Source of the DNA: an uncultured Desulfobulbaceae bacterium
GTDB lineage: Bacteria; Desulfobacterota; Desulfobulbia; Desulfobulbales; Desulfocapsaceae
DNA length: 64,000 nucleotides
Assembly (NCBI GenBank): GCA_947311315.1
Contig: CAMZKN010000070.1
Coordinates: 1 to 64,000, forward strand
Direction: 5' to 3'
This document shows positions 54,790 to 63,462 of this stretch, in pieces. Numbering within the stretch: the first letter of the stretch is position 1; each line of letters starts with the position of its first letter. The position numbers and the translations under genes are program-made. The notes beneath the pieces are model-generated. The model saw only the letters and a list, made by a program, of their open reading frames with translations. It was not told the origin of the DNA and searched no databases.

Positions 54790-55245
54790 ATGGAACTCAT
54801 TTTAAAAGAAACAATCAGTGCTCTTGGTCGTGAAGGTGATGTTGTTACCGTGAAACCAGGATATGGACGTAATTATCTTTTACCCCAGGGTAAAGCTGTT
54901 AATGCTACAACGGAAAACCTTTTTGCCCTTGAACAAAATAGAGCGGCAATTCAAAGTCGCCTCGCAAAAGATCAGGCAATTGCAGAAAAACTTGCTAAAA
55001 AGATCTCAGGATTCAATATAGTTATAGAACAACTGGCAGGAGACGATGAACGTCTTTTCGGGTCTGTTACCAATGCTGATCTGGCCGCAAAACTTGAAGA
55101 ATCCAATGTGAAAATCGACAAAAAACAGATTTTATTAATCGATCCAATTAAAACTATTGGTGAGACCAGGGTTCAAGTAAAAATTGGTTTCGATGTCACT
55201 GCCGAAATTGTTGTTAATGTTGTGCCGCTTAAAACCGAGAAATAG
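54790..55245 (+). CDS. rplI: Ribosomal protein bL9
   Basis: Large-subunit protein with the classic N-terminal domain MELILKETISALGREGDVVTVKPGYGRNYLLPQGKAV, a long connecting helix and a C-terminal domain (GSVTNADLAAKLEESNVKIDKKQI). The 151-residue length is normal. An AGGAG ribosome site precedes the ATG. It ends the rpsF operon and is followed by a strong terminator, then dnaB in the common order. Confidence 0.98.
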   Translation: MELILKETISALGREGDVVTVKPGYGRNYLLPQGKAVNATTENLFALEQNRAAIQSRLAKDQAIAEKLAKKISGFNIVIEQLAGDDERLFGSVTNADLAAKLEESNVKIDKKQILLIDPIKTIGETRVQVKIGFDVTAEIVVNVVPLKTEK

Positions 55246-55373
55246 TAACTCTTTCTGGAATATGATGCTCTGAACTTTTTTCATTAAGCAAAAGACATGT
55301 TCTTTTGCTTAAAACATATTCCTTGAATACTATTTATTCTCTGCGGATAATCAAGAGAATCATGCGAACAAAG

Positions 55374-55410
55374 CACACCTTAAGGCTTGACCTTAATGGT
55401 GTGTTTTTGT
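55374..55410 (+). terminator. Intrinsic terminator after rplI
   Basis: CACACC-TTAAGG pairs with CCTTAA-(T)-GGTGTG with a single bulged T, 12 bp in all, followed by TTTTTGTTT. It closes the rpsF-rplI operon before dnaB. Confidence 0.88.
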
Positions 55411-55494
55411 TTAATGACTGCTTATCGCAGGTACTTTCAGGGTACCTCCTTCAAATTTACTTTTTAGCTAGTTAACATCTCGGTTGTAGAGGAT

Positions 55495-56874
55495 GTGAAT
55501 ACAAACATGACAGAACAGATGAGACCAATAGTTGCATCGAGAGTGCCCCCTCAAAACATTGAAGCGGAACAGGCAGTTCTTGGCTCTATACTTTTAAAAT
55601 CAGATGTCTTTGGCACGGTACTTGAGACTCTCAAACCGCAGGATTTCTATAAGGAAAGCCATCGACTCATATACAGTTCGATGATTGACCTGTTTGATCA
55701 AAACGAACCGCAAGATCTTTTGACTGTTTCCAATTTACTGAACAACAGTAACAAAATGGAACAAATCGGAGGACCAATGTATCTTGCGTCACTCACCTCT
55801 CTTGTTCCGGTAACCGCTAATATTGGAAGTTACGCCAAAATTATTCGCGAAAAAGCGGTATTACGGAAATTAATAGAAGTAAACACAGATATAGCTGCCA
55901 GGTGCTACGAAGAACAAAATGATATAGACATTCTTGTTGACCAGGCAGAGCAGGCTATATTTGATATTGCCGGTTCCAAGGGTGATAAAACTTTCACCCA
56001 CATTAAAAGAATAGTCCCTAAAGCATTTGAGGTTGTAGAACAATTATACAAAAGAAAGGAGCTGATCACCGGAGTCCCCACAGGATATACTGAAATTGAT
56101 AAAATGACTGCGGGATTACAGGGGTCTGATCTTATCATTGTTGCAGCTCGCCCGTCGATGGGCAAAACTTCTTTTGCTATGAATATAGCTCAGCATGCAG
56201 CCCTTGTTGAAAAAACCGGCGTTGCCGTTTTTAGTCTTGAAATGTCAAAAGAACAGCTGGTTATGCGTCTCATGAGTTCGGTCGGGCACATTGATTCCCA
56301 ACGTATCAGGACAGGAAAGCTTCGAAGTGAAGATTGGCCAAAACTTACACGCGCTGTAGGAATGTTATCCGAAGCTCCGATTTACATAGATGATACACCC
56401 GCCATTTCCGTGCTTGAAATGCGTGCTAAGGTGAGAAGGCTTGCATCGCAATATGATATCGGCTTGATCATAGTCGACTACCTGCAACTTATGAGAGGTC
56501 GAAGTACTGAAAACCGAACCCAGGAGATAAGTGACATCTCCCGCTCACTAAAAGCACTTGCAAAAGAACACAATATCCCTGTTATTGCGCTTTCCCAGTT
56601 AAACAGAGGGCTGGAAAGCCGCACGGATAAGCGCCCGATGATGGCCGACTTGCGAGAATCCGGTGCAATTGAACAGGACGCAGATGTCATCTGTTTTATC
56701 TATAGAGATGAAGTATACAATAAATCCGAGGATAATCCGGAACGTGGAATCGCCGAAATTATCATAGGTAAACAGAGAAACGGCCCTACAGGTGTCTCAC
56801 GATTGACTTTTATAAAAGAATACACCATGTTTGAAAATTTAAGTAATTACGATCAGCAGGATGATTTTGCCTGA
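55495..56874 (+). CDS. dnaB: Replicative DNA helicase
   Basis: Hexameric 5'-3' helicase of the replisome. The N-terminal DnaB domain begins VPPQNIEAEQAVLGSILL. The RecA-like motor has Walker A ARPSMGKTSFAMNIAQ, LIIVDYLQLM and QLNRGLESRTDKRP. Length is 459 residues. The ORF track starts at GTG just behind AGAGGAT. An ATG four codons later is also possible. There is no intein. The gene follows rplI and precedes leuS by 59 nt. Confidence 0.97.
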   Translation: MNTNMTEQMRPIVASRVPPQNIEAEQAVLGSILLKSDVFGTVLETLKPQDFYKESHRLIYSSMIDLFDQNEPQDLLTVSNLLNNSNKMEQIGGPMYLASLTSLVPVTANIGSYAKIIREKAVLRKLIEVNTDIAARCYEEQNDIDILVDQAEQAIFDIAGSKGDKTFTHIKRIVPKAFEVVEQLYKRKELITGVPTGYTEIDKMTAGLQGSDLIIVAARPSMGKTSFAMNIAQHAALVEKTGVAVFSLEMSKEQLVMRLMSSVGHIDSQRIRTGKLRSEDWPKLTRAVGMLSEAPIYIDDTPAISVLEMRAKVRRLASQYDIGLIIVDYLQLMRGRSTENRTQEISDISRSLKALAKEHNIPVIALSQLNRGLESRTDKRPMMADLRESGAIEQDADVICFIYRDEVYNKSEDNPERGIAEIIIGKQRNGPTGVSRLTFIKEYTMFENLSNYDQQDDFA

Positions 56875-56933
56875 TAGTTTTTCAAATCCTGCACCCAAAA
56901 ACGCTTTTCTAATGTTATTTTCGAGGCTAAGCA

Positions 56934-59426
56934 ATGACGACAACAAACACTATTTCCAATCGATATTCATTTAAATCAATTGAAGAAAAGTGGCAAAACT
57001 TCTGGCAAAGCAACGCCACATATAAAGTCACAGAGGATGAGACCAAAGAAAAATATTATGTACTGGAAATGTTTCCCTACCCTTCTGGCCGAATCCATAT
57101 GGGCCATGTGAGAAACTATTCAATTGGTGATGTCGTTGCCAGATACAAGAGACTTCGTGGTTACAACGTCCTGCACCCAATGGGTTGGGATGCATTTGGT
57201 CTTCCCGCCGAAAATGCAGCCGTAAAAAATAACAGCCATCCGGCTACATGGACCTATTCAAATATTGATTATATGCGTAATCAATTAAAGAAACTTGGAC
57301 TTTCATATGACTGGGACAGGGAAATCGCCACATGTAACCCAAAATATTATCAGTGGGAACAGCTTCTTTTTCTTGAAATGTTTAAGAAAGGACTTGCCTA
57401 TCAGAAAACAACTACCGTCAATTGGTGTGAATCCTGTCATACAGTACTTGCCAACGAGCAAGTGATAGAGGGCGCATGCTGGCGATGTGACGAAATGGTC
57501 GAACCACGTAAAATGAATGGCTGGTTCTTTAAAATTACTGATTACGCAGAAGAACTGCTTGATGATCTTGATAAACTTTCCGGATGGCCCGAAAAAGTTA
57601 TTACGATGCAGAAAAACTGGATCGGGAAATCAACAGGACTTTCCTGTGATTTCGAGGTTGAAGGTCTCAAAGAGAAAATTTCCATCTTTACAACACGACC
57701 GGATACAATTTTCGGAGTAACGTTTATGTCGATTGCAGCAGAACATCAGATGCTCGACACCCTTATTTCCGGAACAAAAAATGAACAAAAAGTTCGTGAT
57801 TTTGTTCACAATACGATTCTTGAAAAACAACAACAATCCCTTGATACAGAACCTGAGAAAAAGGGTATTTTTACAGGTCAGTATTGTATTAACCCATTCA
57901 ACGGGGAAAGGTTGCCAATCTATGTTGCAAATTTTGTCCTTGTTGAGTATGGAACCGGTGCAGTTATGGCCGTTCCCGCTCACGATGAAAGAGATTTTGA
58001 ATTTGCCAAGAAATATGATCTACCCATAAGGCCCGTAGTTTTTCCTTCTGGAGAAACCCTTAATGCTGAGAACATGGAGGAGGCATCAACTGTTCCTGGA
58101 GTTCTTGCCAATTCCGGTCAGTTTGATGGAGAAGACTCCATTAAAGCCCAGAACACTATAATTAAATATGCTGAACAACATGGTTTTGGTTCGGCCCATA
58201 TTACGTATCGATTAAGAGACTGGGGAATTTCCAGACAGAGATACTGGGGTGCGCCAATCCCCGTTGTATATTGCGAGGCCTGTGGTGTACAACCTTTACA
58301 TGCCAGTGACTTGCCATTAATCTTACCTGAAGATGTTGAGTCAGGCAGCAGTTGCGTTCCTCTTCATCAGCGTGAAACTTTCATTAAAACGACATGTCCT
58401 CAGTGCGGAAAAGACGCAAAAAGAGAAACAGATACCATGGATACATTCATGGAGTCATCCTGGTATTTTGCCAGATACGCCAGCCCAAGACATACAGAAG
58501 CACCACTTGACCAGGCAAAAGCAAAATACTGGCTTCCAGTTGACCAGTACATTGGTGGCGTGGAACATGCCATTCTCCACCTGCTCTATTCCCGTTTTTT
58601 TACAAAAGTACTGAGAGATCTTGGCCATCTTGATATTGACGAGCCGTTTACCAATCTTTTGACCCAAGGGATGGTTATTAAAGACGGGACTAAAATGTCC
58701 AAATCAAAGGGTAATGTTGTCGACCCCAATGATCTGATACAGGAATATGGTGCAGATACCGTCAGGCTCTTCAGTCTTTTTGCAGCACCACCGGAGAGAG
58801 ATCTTGAATGGAACTCCCAGGGAGTCGAAGGCTCATCCCGTTTTTTAAACAGGGTCTACAGGCTCATAACTTCCAACCATGATCGACTTGACTGTTCTTC
58901 AGATATTCCGACAGAACTCAGCGAACAGGGAAAAATACTGCATCGCAAGACACACCAAACCATACAGAGGGTCACAGACTCCATTGAGCTCAATTTCCAT
59001 TTTAACACTGCCATCAGTGGCATGATGGAACTGGTTAATGTCCTCTCCAGTGCGGTAGCTGAAGATAACAGGCAGGAGGTTGAACCACCAGTGATTCGAG
59101 AGGCAATATCAGTTCTTCTTATTCTTCTTTCTCCCATGGTTCCCCATTTCAGTGCAGAAATGTGGCAGATAATAGGGAATAATGATTCTGTTGAGGAGCA
59201 ATCCTGGCCACAGGTTGATGAGGAAGCTGTCAAAGAGGATCTGATTACCATAGTCATTCAAGTTAATGGCAAGGTACGATCCCGGCTCCAGGTGGCTTCT
59301 GATATTACAGAGGAGTCGCTGGTCCAGCTGGCACATGGGGATGAGAATACCAATAAATTTATAGCAGACAAACCAATTAAAAAGACTATTGTCATCCAGA
59401 AGAAACTTGTGAATATTGTTGTTTGA
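56934..59426 (+). CDS. leuS: Leucyl-tRNA synthetase
   Basis: Class Ia synthetase of 830 residues. The HIGH motif appears as PYPSGRIHMGHVRNY (HMGH at 55-58), the KMSKS loop as KMSKSKGNVVDP, and the CP1 editing domain with TTRPDTIFGVTFMSIAAEH lies between them. A zinc-type CESCHTVLANEQV...CWRCD segment is present. Complete and normal length. Its 3' end overlaps the lptE reading frame upstream region but not the chosen lptE start. Confidence 0.98.
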   Translation: MTTTNTISNRYSFKSIEEKWQNFWQSNATYKVTEDETKEKYYVLEMFPYPSGRIHMGHVRNYSIGDVVARYKRLRGYNVLHPMGWDAFGLPAENAAVKNNSHPATWTYSNIDYMRNQLKKLGLSYDWDREIATCNPKYYQWEQLLFLEMFKKGLAYQKTTTVNWCESCHTVLANEQVIEGACWRCDEMVEPRKMNGWFFKITDYAEELLDDLDKLSGWPEKVITMQKNWIGKSTGLSCDFEVEGLKEKISIFTTRPDTIFGVTFMSIAAEHQMLDTLISGTKNEQKVRDFVHNTILEKQQQSLDTEPEKKGIFTGQYCINPFNGERLPIYVANFVLVEYGTGAVMAVPAHDERDFEFAKKYDLPIRPVVFPSGETLNAENMEEASTVPGVLANSGQFDGEDSIKAQNTIIKYAEQHGFGSAHITYRLRDWGISRQRYWGAPIPVVYCEACGVQPLHASDLPLILPEDVESGSSCVPLHQRETFIKTTCPQCGKDAKRETDTMDTFMESSWYFARYASPRHTEAPLDQAKAKYWLPVDQYIGGVEHAILHLLYSRFFTKVLRDLGHLDIDEPFTNLLTQGMVIKDGTKMSKSKGNVVDPNDLIQEYGADTVRLFSLFAAPPERDLEWNSQGVEGSSRFLNRVYRLITSNHDRLDCSSDIPTELSEQGKILHRKTHQTIQRVTDSIELNFHFNTAISGMMELVNVLSSAVAEDNRQEVEPPVIREAISVLLILLSPMVPHFSAEMWQIIGNNDSVEEQSWPQVDEEAVKEDLITIVIQVNGKVRSRLQVASDITEESLVQLAHGDENTNKFIADKPIKKTIVIQKKLVNIVV

Positions 59427-59494
59427 GACTATTATCGGTGAATAGTGTTTTGGCAACCATTAAGAATGACACGTTTAAAATAGAGGAGCACGCA

Positions 59495-60016
59495 GTGAAA
59501 ACTGTTTACAAACTTATCCTTTTACTTATTTCAGTATTCATCGTAACCGGATGTGGATACCACAACCCAAACGTATACTCAGGCCCGGAAAAAAGTGTCT
59601 ATATTACTGAGTGGAAAAACAGAACAAGCAACCTTGGTCTTGATTCACAAATATATCGATCACTGAGCAAATGGTTTCAAAAATCCGGCTCAATTTCTAT
59701 TGTCAGGCAGAAAAAAGGTGCAGATTTGATACTTGGCGGAGAAATTATTTCAATTGATCTGCCCAGTCTCGCCTATGGCGTCGACAATATTACTACAGAG
59801 GTAAAAGTTAAATTGAGAGTGCGGTACCTGCTCAAGGAAATCAGCACAAATAAAATTATCCTGGAAATCCCGGATGAAACATGGACAGAAGACTATCTCG
59901 TAACCACAAACATTTCAACAAACCGTGATAACGAGGCTGAAGCTCTTAAAATTATAATCGAAGACCTTTCTCAAAAGATTTACCAAAGAACTGTCTCTCA
60001 ATTACCCAAGTTGTAA
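59495..60016 (+). CDS. lptE: LPS-assembly lipoprotein LptE
   Basis: Outer-membrane lipoprotein that plugs LptD in the final step of LPS transport. The signal peptide VKTVYKLILLLISVFIVTGC ends in a lipobox with C20, and GYHNPNVYSGPEKSVYI follows, as expected for the family. The ORF track starts earlier, but GAGGAG directly precedes the GTG at 59495, giving 173 residues. leuS-lptE is a conserved gene pair in proteobacteria, supporting the call despite low sequence conservation. Confidence 0.88.
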   Translation: MKTVYKLILLLISVFIVTGCGYHNPNVYSGPEKSVYITEWKNRTSNLGLDSQIYRSLSKWFQKSGSISIVRQKKGADLILGGEIISIDLPSLAYGVDNITTEVKVKLRVRYLLKEISTNKIILEIPDETWTEDYLVTTNISTNRDNEAEALKIIIEDLSQKIYQRTVSQLPKL

Positions 60017-60083
60017 CTCTTTGTCTCGGGGATAAATACAGCGGTTTTATATTACTGAATTTATCCCCGGCCTTTTTCTCACA

Positions 60084-61034
60084 ATGCTTCATATCGCCCA
60101 CCTTTCTTTTGCATCTCCTCTGATTCTTGCACCTTTAGCCGGGTATACAGATCTTCCTTTTCGTCTACTTTGTCGAAGGTACGGCGCAGGTTACTGCGTC
60201 TCAGAAATGATCAGCTGCCATGGCCTTGTATATCAGCAAAAAAAAACTCTGGAAATGCTGCAGTCCGTCGACCAGGAGAAACCTGTTTCCTTCCAACTCT
60301 TTGGTGCTGATCCTGCAGTCATGGCAGATGCAGCAGAAATACTCGCAAGCTATAAACCTGATATGATCGATGTGAATATGGGATGTCCAGTTAAAAAAGT
60401 TACGAAGAATGGTGCAGGGGCTGCACTAATGACAACTCCAGACATTGCCGAACACATTTTAACGCAAATATGTGCGAGAATCTCTCTTCCTGTTACCGTT
60501 AAAATTAGAGCCGGGAAGGATTCCACTCATATTAATTGTGCAGAATTTGCTAAAATGGCGCAATGCAGTGGTGTTTCTGCAATTGCAATACATGGTCGGA
60601 CATGGGCGCAGGGGTTTTCAGGCACCATAGATAAAAACACTCTATCAGCTGTGAAAAAAGCCGTTACCATTCCAGTGATCGGCAACGGTGATGTTCATTC
60701 TTTCAGGCAAGCTCATGAATTGATGACTGAGACCGGATGTGATGGTGTAATGATAGGTAGAGGTGCACTTGGTAACCCATGGGTGTTTTCCAGAGGCGGG
60801 CGACCTTCAACCCTTGACGGAATTCTTTCCGGTGCAGTTGCACACCTACAACTTATTGAACAGTATCTCCCGGCTGACAAGTTACTTGGTTATGTAAAAA
60901 GCCAGATGTGCAGTTATTTTAAAGGGCTTCCTGGAAGCTCAAGGATGCGTAAAGAAATTTTCAGTGCAGAAAATATTGTAGCTCTTAAATGTACAATGGC
61001 AGCATTTGAAAAGTTTTTCAACACGACTGAATGA
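60084..61034 (+). CDS. dusB: tRNA-dihydrouridine synthase
   Basis: FMN-dependent Dus-family enzyme that reduces uridine in the tRNA D-loop. LAPLAGYTDLPFRLLCRRYGAGYCVSEMIS, the catalytic Cys region DVNMGCPVKKVTKNGAGAALM and MIGRGALGNPWVF are characteristic. Length (316 residues) and the motif pattern fit DusB, though paralogue naming is approximate. Its stop codon abuts that of the convergent M48 gene with no gap. Confidence 0.92.
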   Translation: MLHIAHLSFASPLILAPLAGYTDLPFRLLCRRYGAGYCVSEMISCHGLVYQQKKTLEMLQSVDQEKPVSFQLFGADPAVMADAAEILASYKPDMIDVNMGCPVKKVTKNGAGAALMTTPDIAEHILTQICARISLPVTVKIRAGKDSTHINCAEFAKMAQCSGVSAIAIHGRTWAQGFSGTIDKNTLSAVKKAVTIPVIGNGDVHSFRQAHELMTETGCDGVMIGRGALGNPWVFSRGGRPSTLDGILSGAVAHLQLIEQYLPADKLLGYVKSQMCSYFKGLPGSSRMRKEIFSAENIVALKCTMAAFEKFFNTTE

Positions 61035-62435
61035 TCAACTTCGCATTTTCTTAATTTTCATGAGGAGCTCTTTACTTTCTTTCTTCATCTCATCTGGTGT
61101 TTTCTTATGACGCATAGCATGTCTAAAATTTATTTCAGCAAGTTTTAATTTACCTTCGTACAGATCAAATTTACCTAGATAAAACTGTGCTTTTCCCTGT
61201 TGTTTATTATCAGAGGCAATCTTTCCCAGTTCAAAATACACCTGTGAAAATTCCGGTAGTTGAGATTCCACTATTTTGAAATATTTTTCAGCCTCACTGT
61301 TTTCACCAATTTTTCTTAATAATGTAGCAAGATTAAATGCCGCATACATATCTTCAGTGTCACGTTTCAAAGCCTCTTTAAATGTCCTCTCGGCGATATC
61401 AAAGTGGCCACTTTCACCTTCAATAATAGCCATATCCGTTTTTAGAATATTTTTTTTCGGAAATGCTGCAATTACCTTTTTTATCAGCTCCAGACTCTCT
61501 TTTCGATCGTTTTCTACCCTTGCAACCTGCGACAGGCCAAACAAAGCCATATTTTTTGAAAAATTCGTACCGTTCTTATCAGCAACTTTTCTCAGCAAAA
61601 AGGTTTTAAAGAGTTGTATATCTTTAACTTTTGAAAGAATTCTATATTTGAAACGTAAAAATTCAAAATCATCTGTTACCACTGAATTCTCTTTAATGGA
61701 TTGTTCATCTATATCCAATAAAGACTCAATATAATGTAATCTTCCTTCAGGATTGGGATGGGTAAGGAGATACTGTGGCAATTGATCACTTCTATATCGT
61801 GCAATACGCCTCATGGATCCGAGCATTTTTGCTTGGGCCTCGGGGGTTCTTTTCATTTTTTTCATCCACCCGTAGGCAAGGAGATCCGCTTCTTCTTCGT
61901 GCTGTCTGCTAAAATGCAGATTTATGCTTTGCCCTGTTGCGAGTGCTCCAGCCAAAAGTGCGGGAGTCGCGGCCCCGCCAAATGCAATGGCAGCAAGTGC
62001 AAGTCCAAGAGATGCAATGGAGCTATACTTTCCCTTCTCTACCCTTGCAGCAAGGTGCCTTTTAACAGTATGGCCAATCTCATGCGCCATTACAGAAACA
62101 AGCTCATCCTCACTATCCATGGTTGCAATCAAGCCGGAATAGAAGAAGATTAAGCCGGACGGAGCAGCAAATGCGTTAAAAGCCTTATTATTGATGACAT
62201 AAAAGTGATAATTAAAAAACTGAATACCGGTGACTTCAAGAACCGTTTGCCCAAGATTATTTATATATTGTACAATATCAGGATCTTCTACTAGATCAAA
62301 AGTAGAACGTACAGAATAGAGAAGTTTTTCACCTATTGCCCTTTCTTCACCGATGGAAAAGGCAAGTGATTGAGAAACATTGCTAAACAGTGAAAATACT
62401 ACTATCAATACCCAGATAATACCTTTTGTTCTCAT
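61035..62435 (-). CDS. M48 metallopeptidase with TPR domain (BepA-like)
   Basis: A periplasmic zinc protease with an N-terminal signal (about residues 1-26), the HEIGH zinc motif (H118, H122) and the third ligand region EEEADLLAYGWM. The C-terminal ~200 residues contain TPR repeats (for example MYAAFNLATLLRKIGENSEAEKYFKIVE). This architecture matches BepA/YfgC, which degrades misfolded LptD and assists outer-membrane assembly. Length is 466 residues. The presence of lptE nearby fits that theme but is not proof. It lies 4 nt after oleD. Confidence 0.88.
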   Translation of the reverse strand: MRTKGIIWVLIVVFSLFSNVSQSLAFSIGEERAIGEKLLYSVRSTFDLVEDPDIVQYINNLGQTVLEVTGIQFFNYHFYVINNKAFNAFAAPSGLIFFYSGLIATMDSEDELVSVMAHEIGHTVKRHLAARVEKGKYSSIASLGLALAAIAFGGAATPALLAGALATGQSINLHFSRQHEEEADLLAYGWMKKMKRTPEAQAKMLGSMRRIARYRSDQLPQYLLTHPNPEGRLHYIESLLDIDEQSIKENSVVTDDFEFLRFKYRILSKVKDIQLFKTFLLRKVADKNGTNFSKNMALFGLSQVARVENDRKESLELIKKVIAAFPKKNILKTDMAIIEGESGHFDIAERTFKEALKRDTEDMYAAFNLATLLRKIGENSEAEKYFKIVESQLPEFSQVYFELGKIASDNKQQGKAQFYLGKFDLYEGKLKLAEINFRHAMRHKKTPDEMKKESKELLMKIKKMRS

Positions 62436-62439
62436 AGCT

Positions 62440-63462
62440 TCACTTGTTTTTAAGCCATTTTATGCTTCTCATAAGACCTTCTTCTGTCGTTACGAGAGGT
62501 TCATAGCCAAAATCATTACGACCATTTTCAATTGAAAAAAAATGGCTTTTAGAAAGTTGTTCCGCAACAAATCTTGTCATGGGTGGTTCCCTTTGTACCA
62601 TAAGTCCTTTATAGACCAATTCAAGAAGGTAACCTAACCGGTACGCAGTAGAAAAAGAAACTGATTGTTCCACGGGAGGAATATCCATTGCTTTAAACAA
62701 TGTATTTATCCAGTCCCAAAGGTTGACAGGCTCTCCCTGGCTGACAAAATATGCTTTGCCGGCACAAACAGCCGTGGTGTTAAGGTTTTGTGCAGCTAAT
62801 ACATGGGCATGAGCTACATTGTCAACATATGAAATATCAACGAGATTTGTGCCGTCCCCCACTCTCTTGAGCTGTTTTTTTCTTCCCTTTTCGATTAGTC
62901 GTGGCAATAAATGAGGATCTCCCGGTCCCCATATGAGATGAGGTCTTAAAGCACAGGTCAAAAGATTTTGCCCATTTGCCTGCAATATCATTTTTTCGGC
63001 CATGACCTTACTGCGCGCATAATGACAGAGAAAATATTGTGCATAGGGTAGATCTTCGTTACCACCAATAATATCAGATCTATCAAAAACTACAGATGGA
63101 GTTGATGTGTAGAGAAGAGAAGAGACATCGTTTTTCAAACAACTCTCGATAACATTTTGAGTGCCAATGACATTACAGCCATAGTAGTCGTTCCATTTAC
63201 CCCAAATACCGGCAAGTGCAGCTATATGGAAAACAGTATCCATTCCCTTAACAGCATGCATTAAAAAAGATACGTTCTGTATATCACCAACAAGGCATTC
63301 AACTCCCATTTTCTGGAGATCCGGGTAGTTATTACGGCCTACAACGGTACATTCCACTCCCTGGCGAACGAGCATTTTAACAACAGCTTTGCCTACAAAG
63401 CCACCGCCCCCCGTCACTAATGCTTTTTTTATTATTGGGGAAAAATTTTGTTTTGTGCCCAT
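62440..63462 (-). CDS. oleD: NAD(P)-dependent 3-beta-hydroxysteroid dehydrogenase-like OleD
   Basis: An extended short-chain dehydrogenase of 340 residues. ALVTGGGGFVGKAVVKMLV is the NAD-binding site, and the catalytic YxxxK is seen in YAQYFLCHYARSKVMAEK. In the olefin pathway OleD reduces the beta-keto acid made by OleA. It directly follows oleC with a 31-nt overlap (63432-63462), and that pairing is what identifies it, as the family also includes sterol and NSDHL-like enzymes. Confidence 0.85.
   Translation of the reverse strand: MGTKQNFSPIIKKALVTGGGGFVGKAVVKMLVRQGVECTVVGRNNYPDLQKMGVECLVGDIQNVSFLMHAVKGMDTVFHIAALAGIWGKWNDYYGCNVIGTQNVIESCLKNDVSSLLYTSTPSVVFDRSDIIGGNEDLPYAQYFLCHYARSKVMAEKMILQANGQNLLTCALRPHLIWGPGDPHLLPRLIEKGRKKQLKRVGDGTNLVDISYVDNVAHAHVLAAQNLNTTAVCAGKAYFVSQGEPVNLWDWINTLFKAMDIPPVEQSVSFSTAYRLGYLLELVYKGLMVQREPPMTRFVAEQLSKSHFFSIENGRNDFGYEPLVTTEEGLMRSIKWLKNK

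Noticed and set aside
55286-55310. Hairpin AAGCAAAAGA-CATGT-TCTTTTGCTT after rplI
   Set aside because: Good stem but no T-run on either strand. The real terminator is 65 nt further on.
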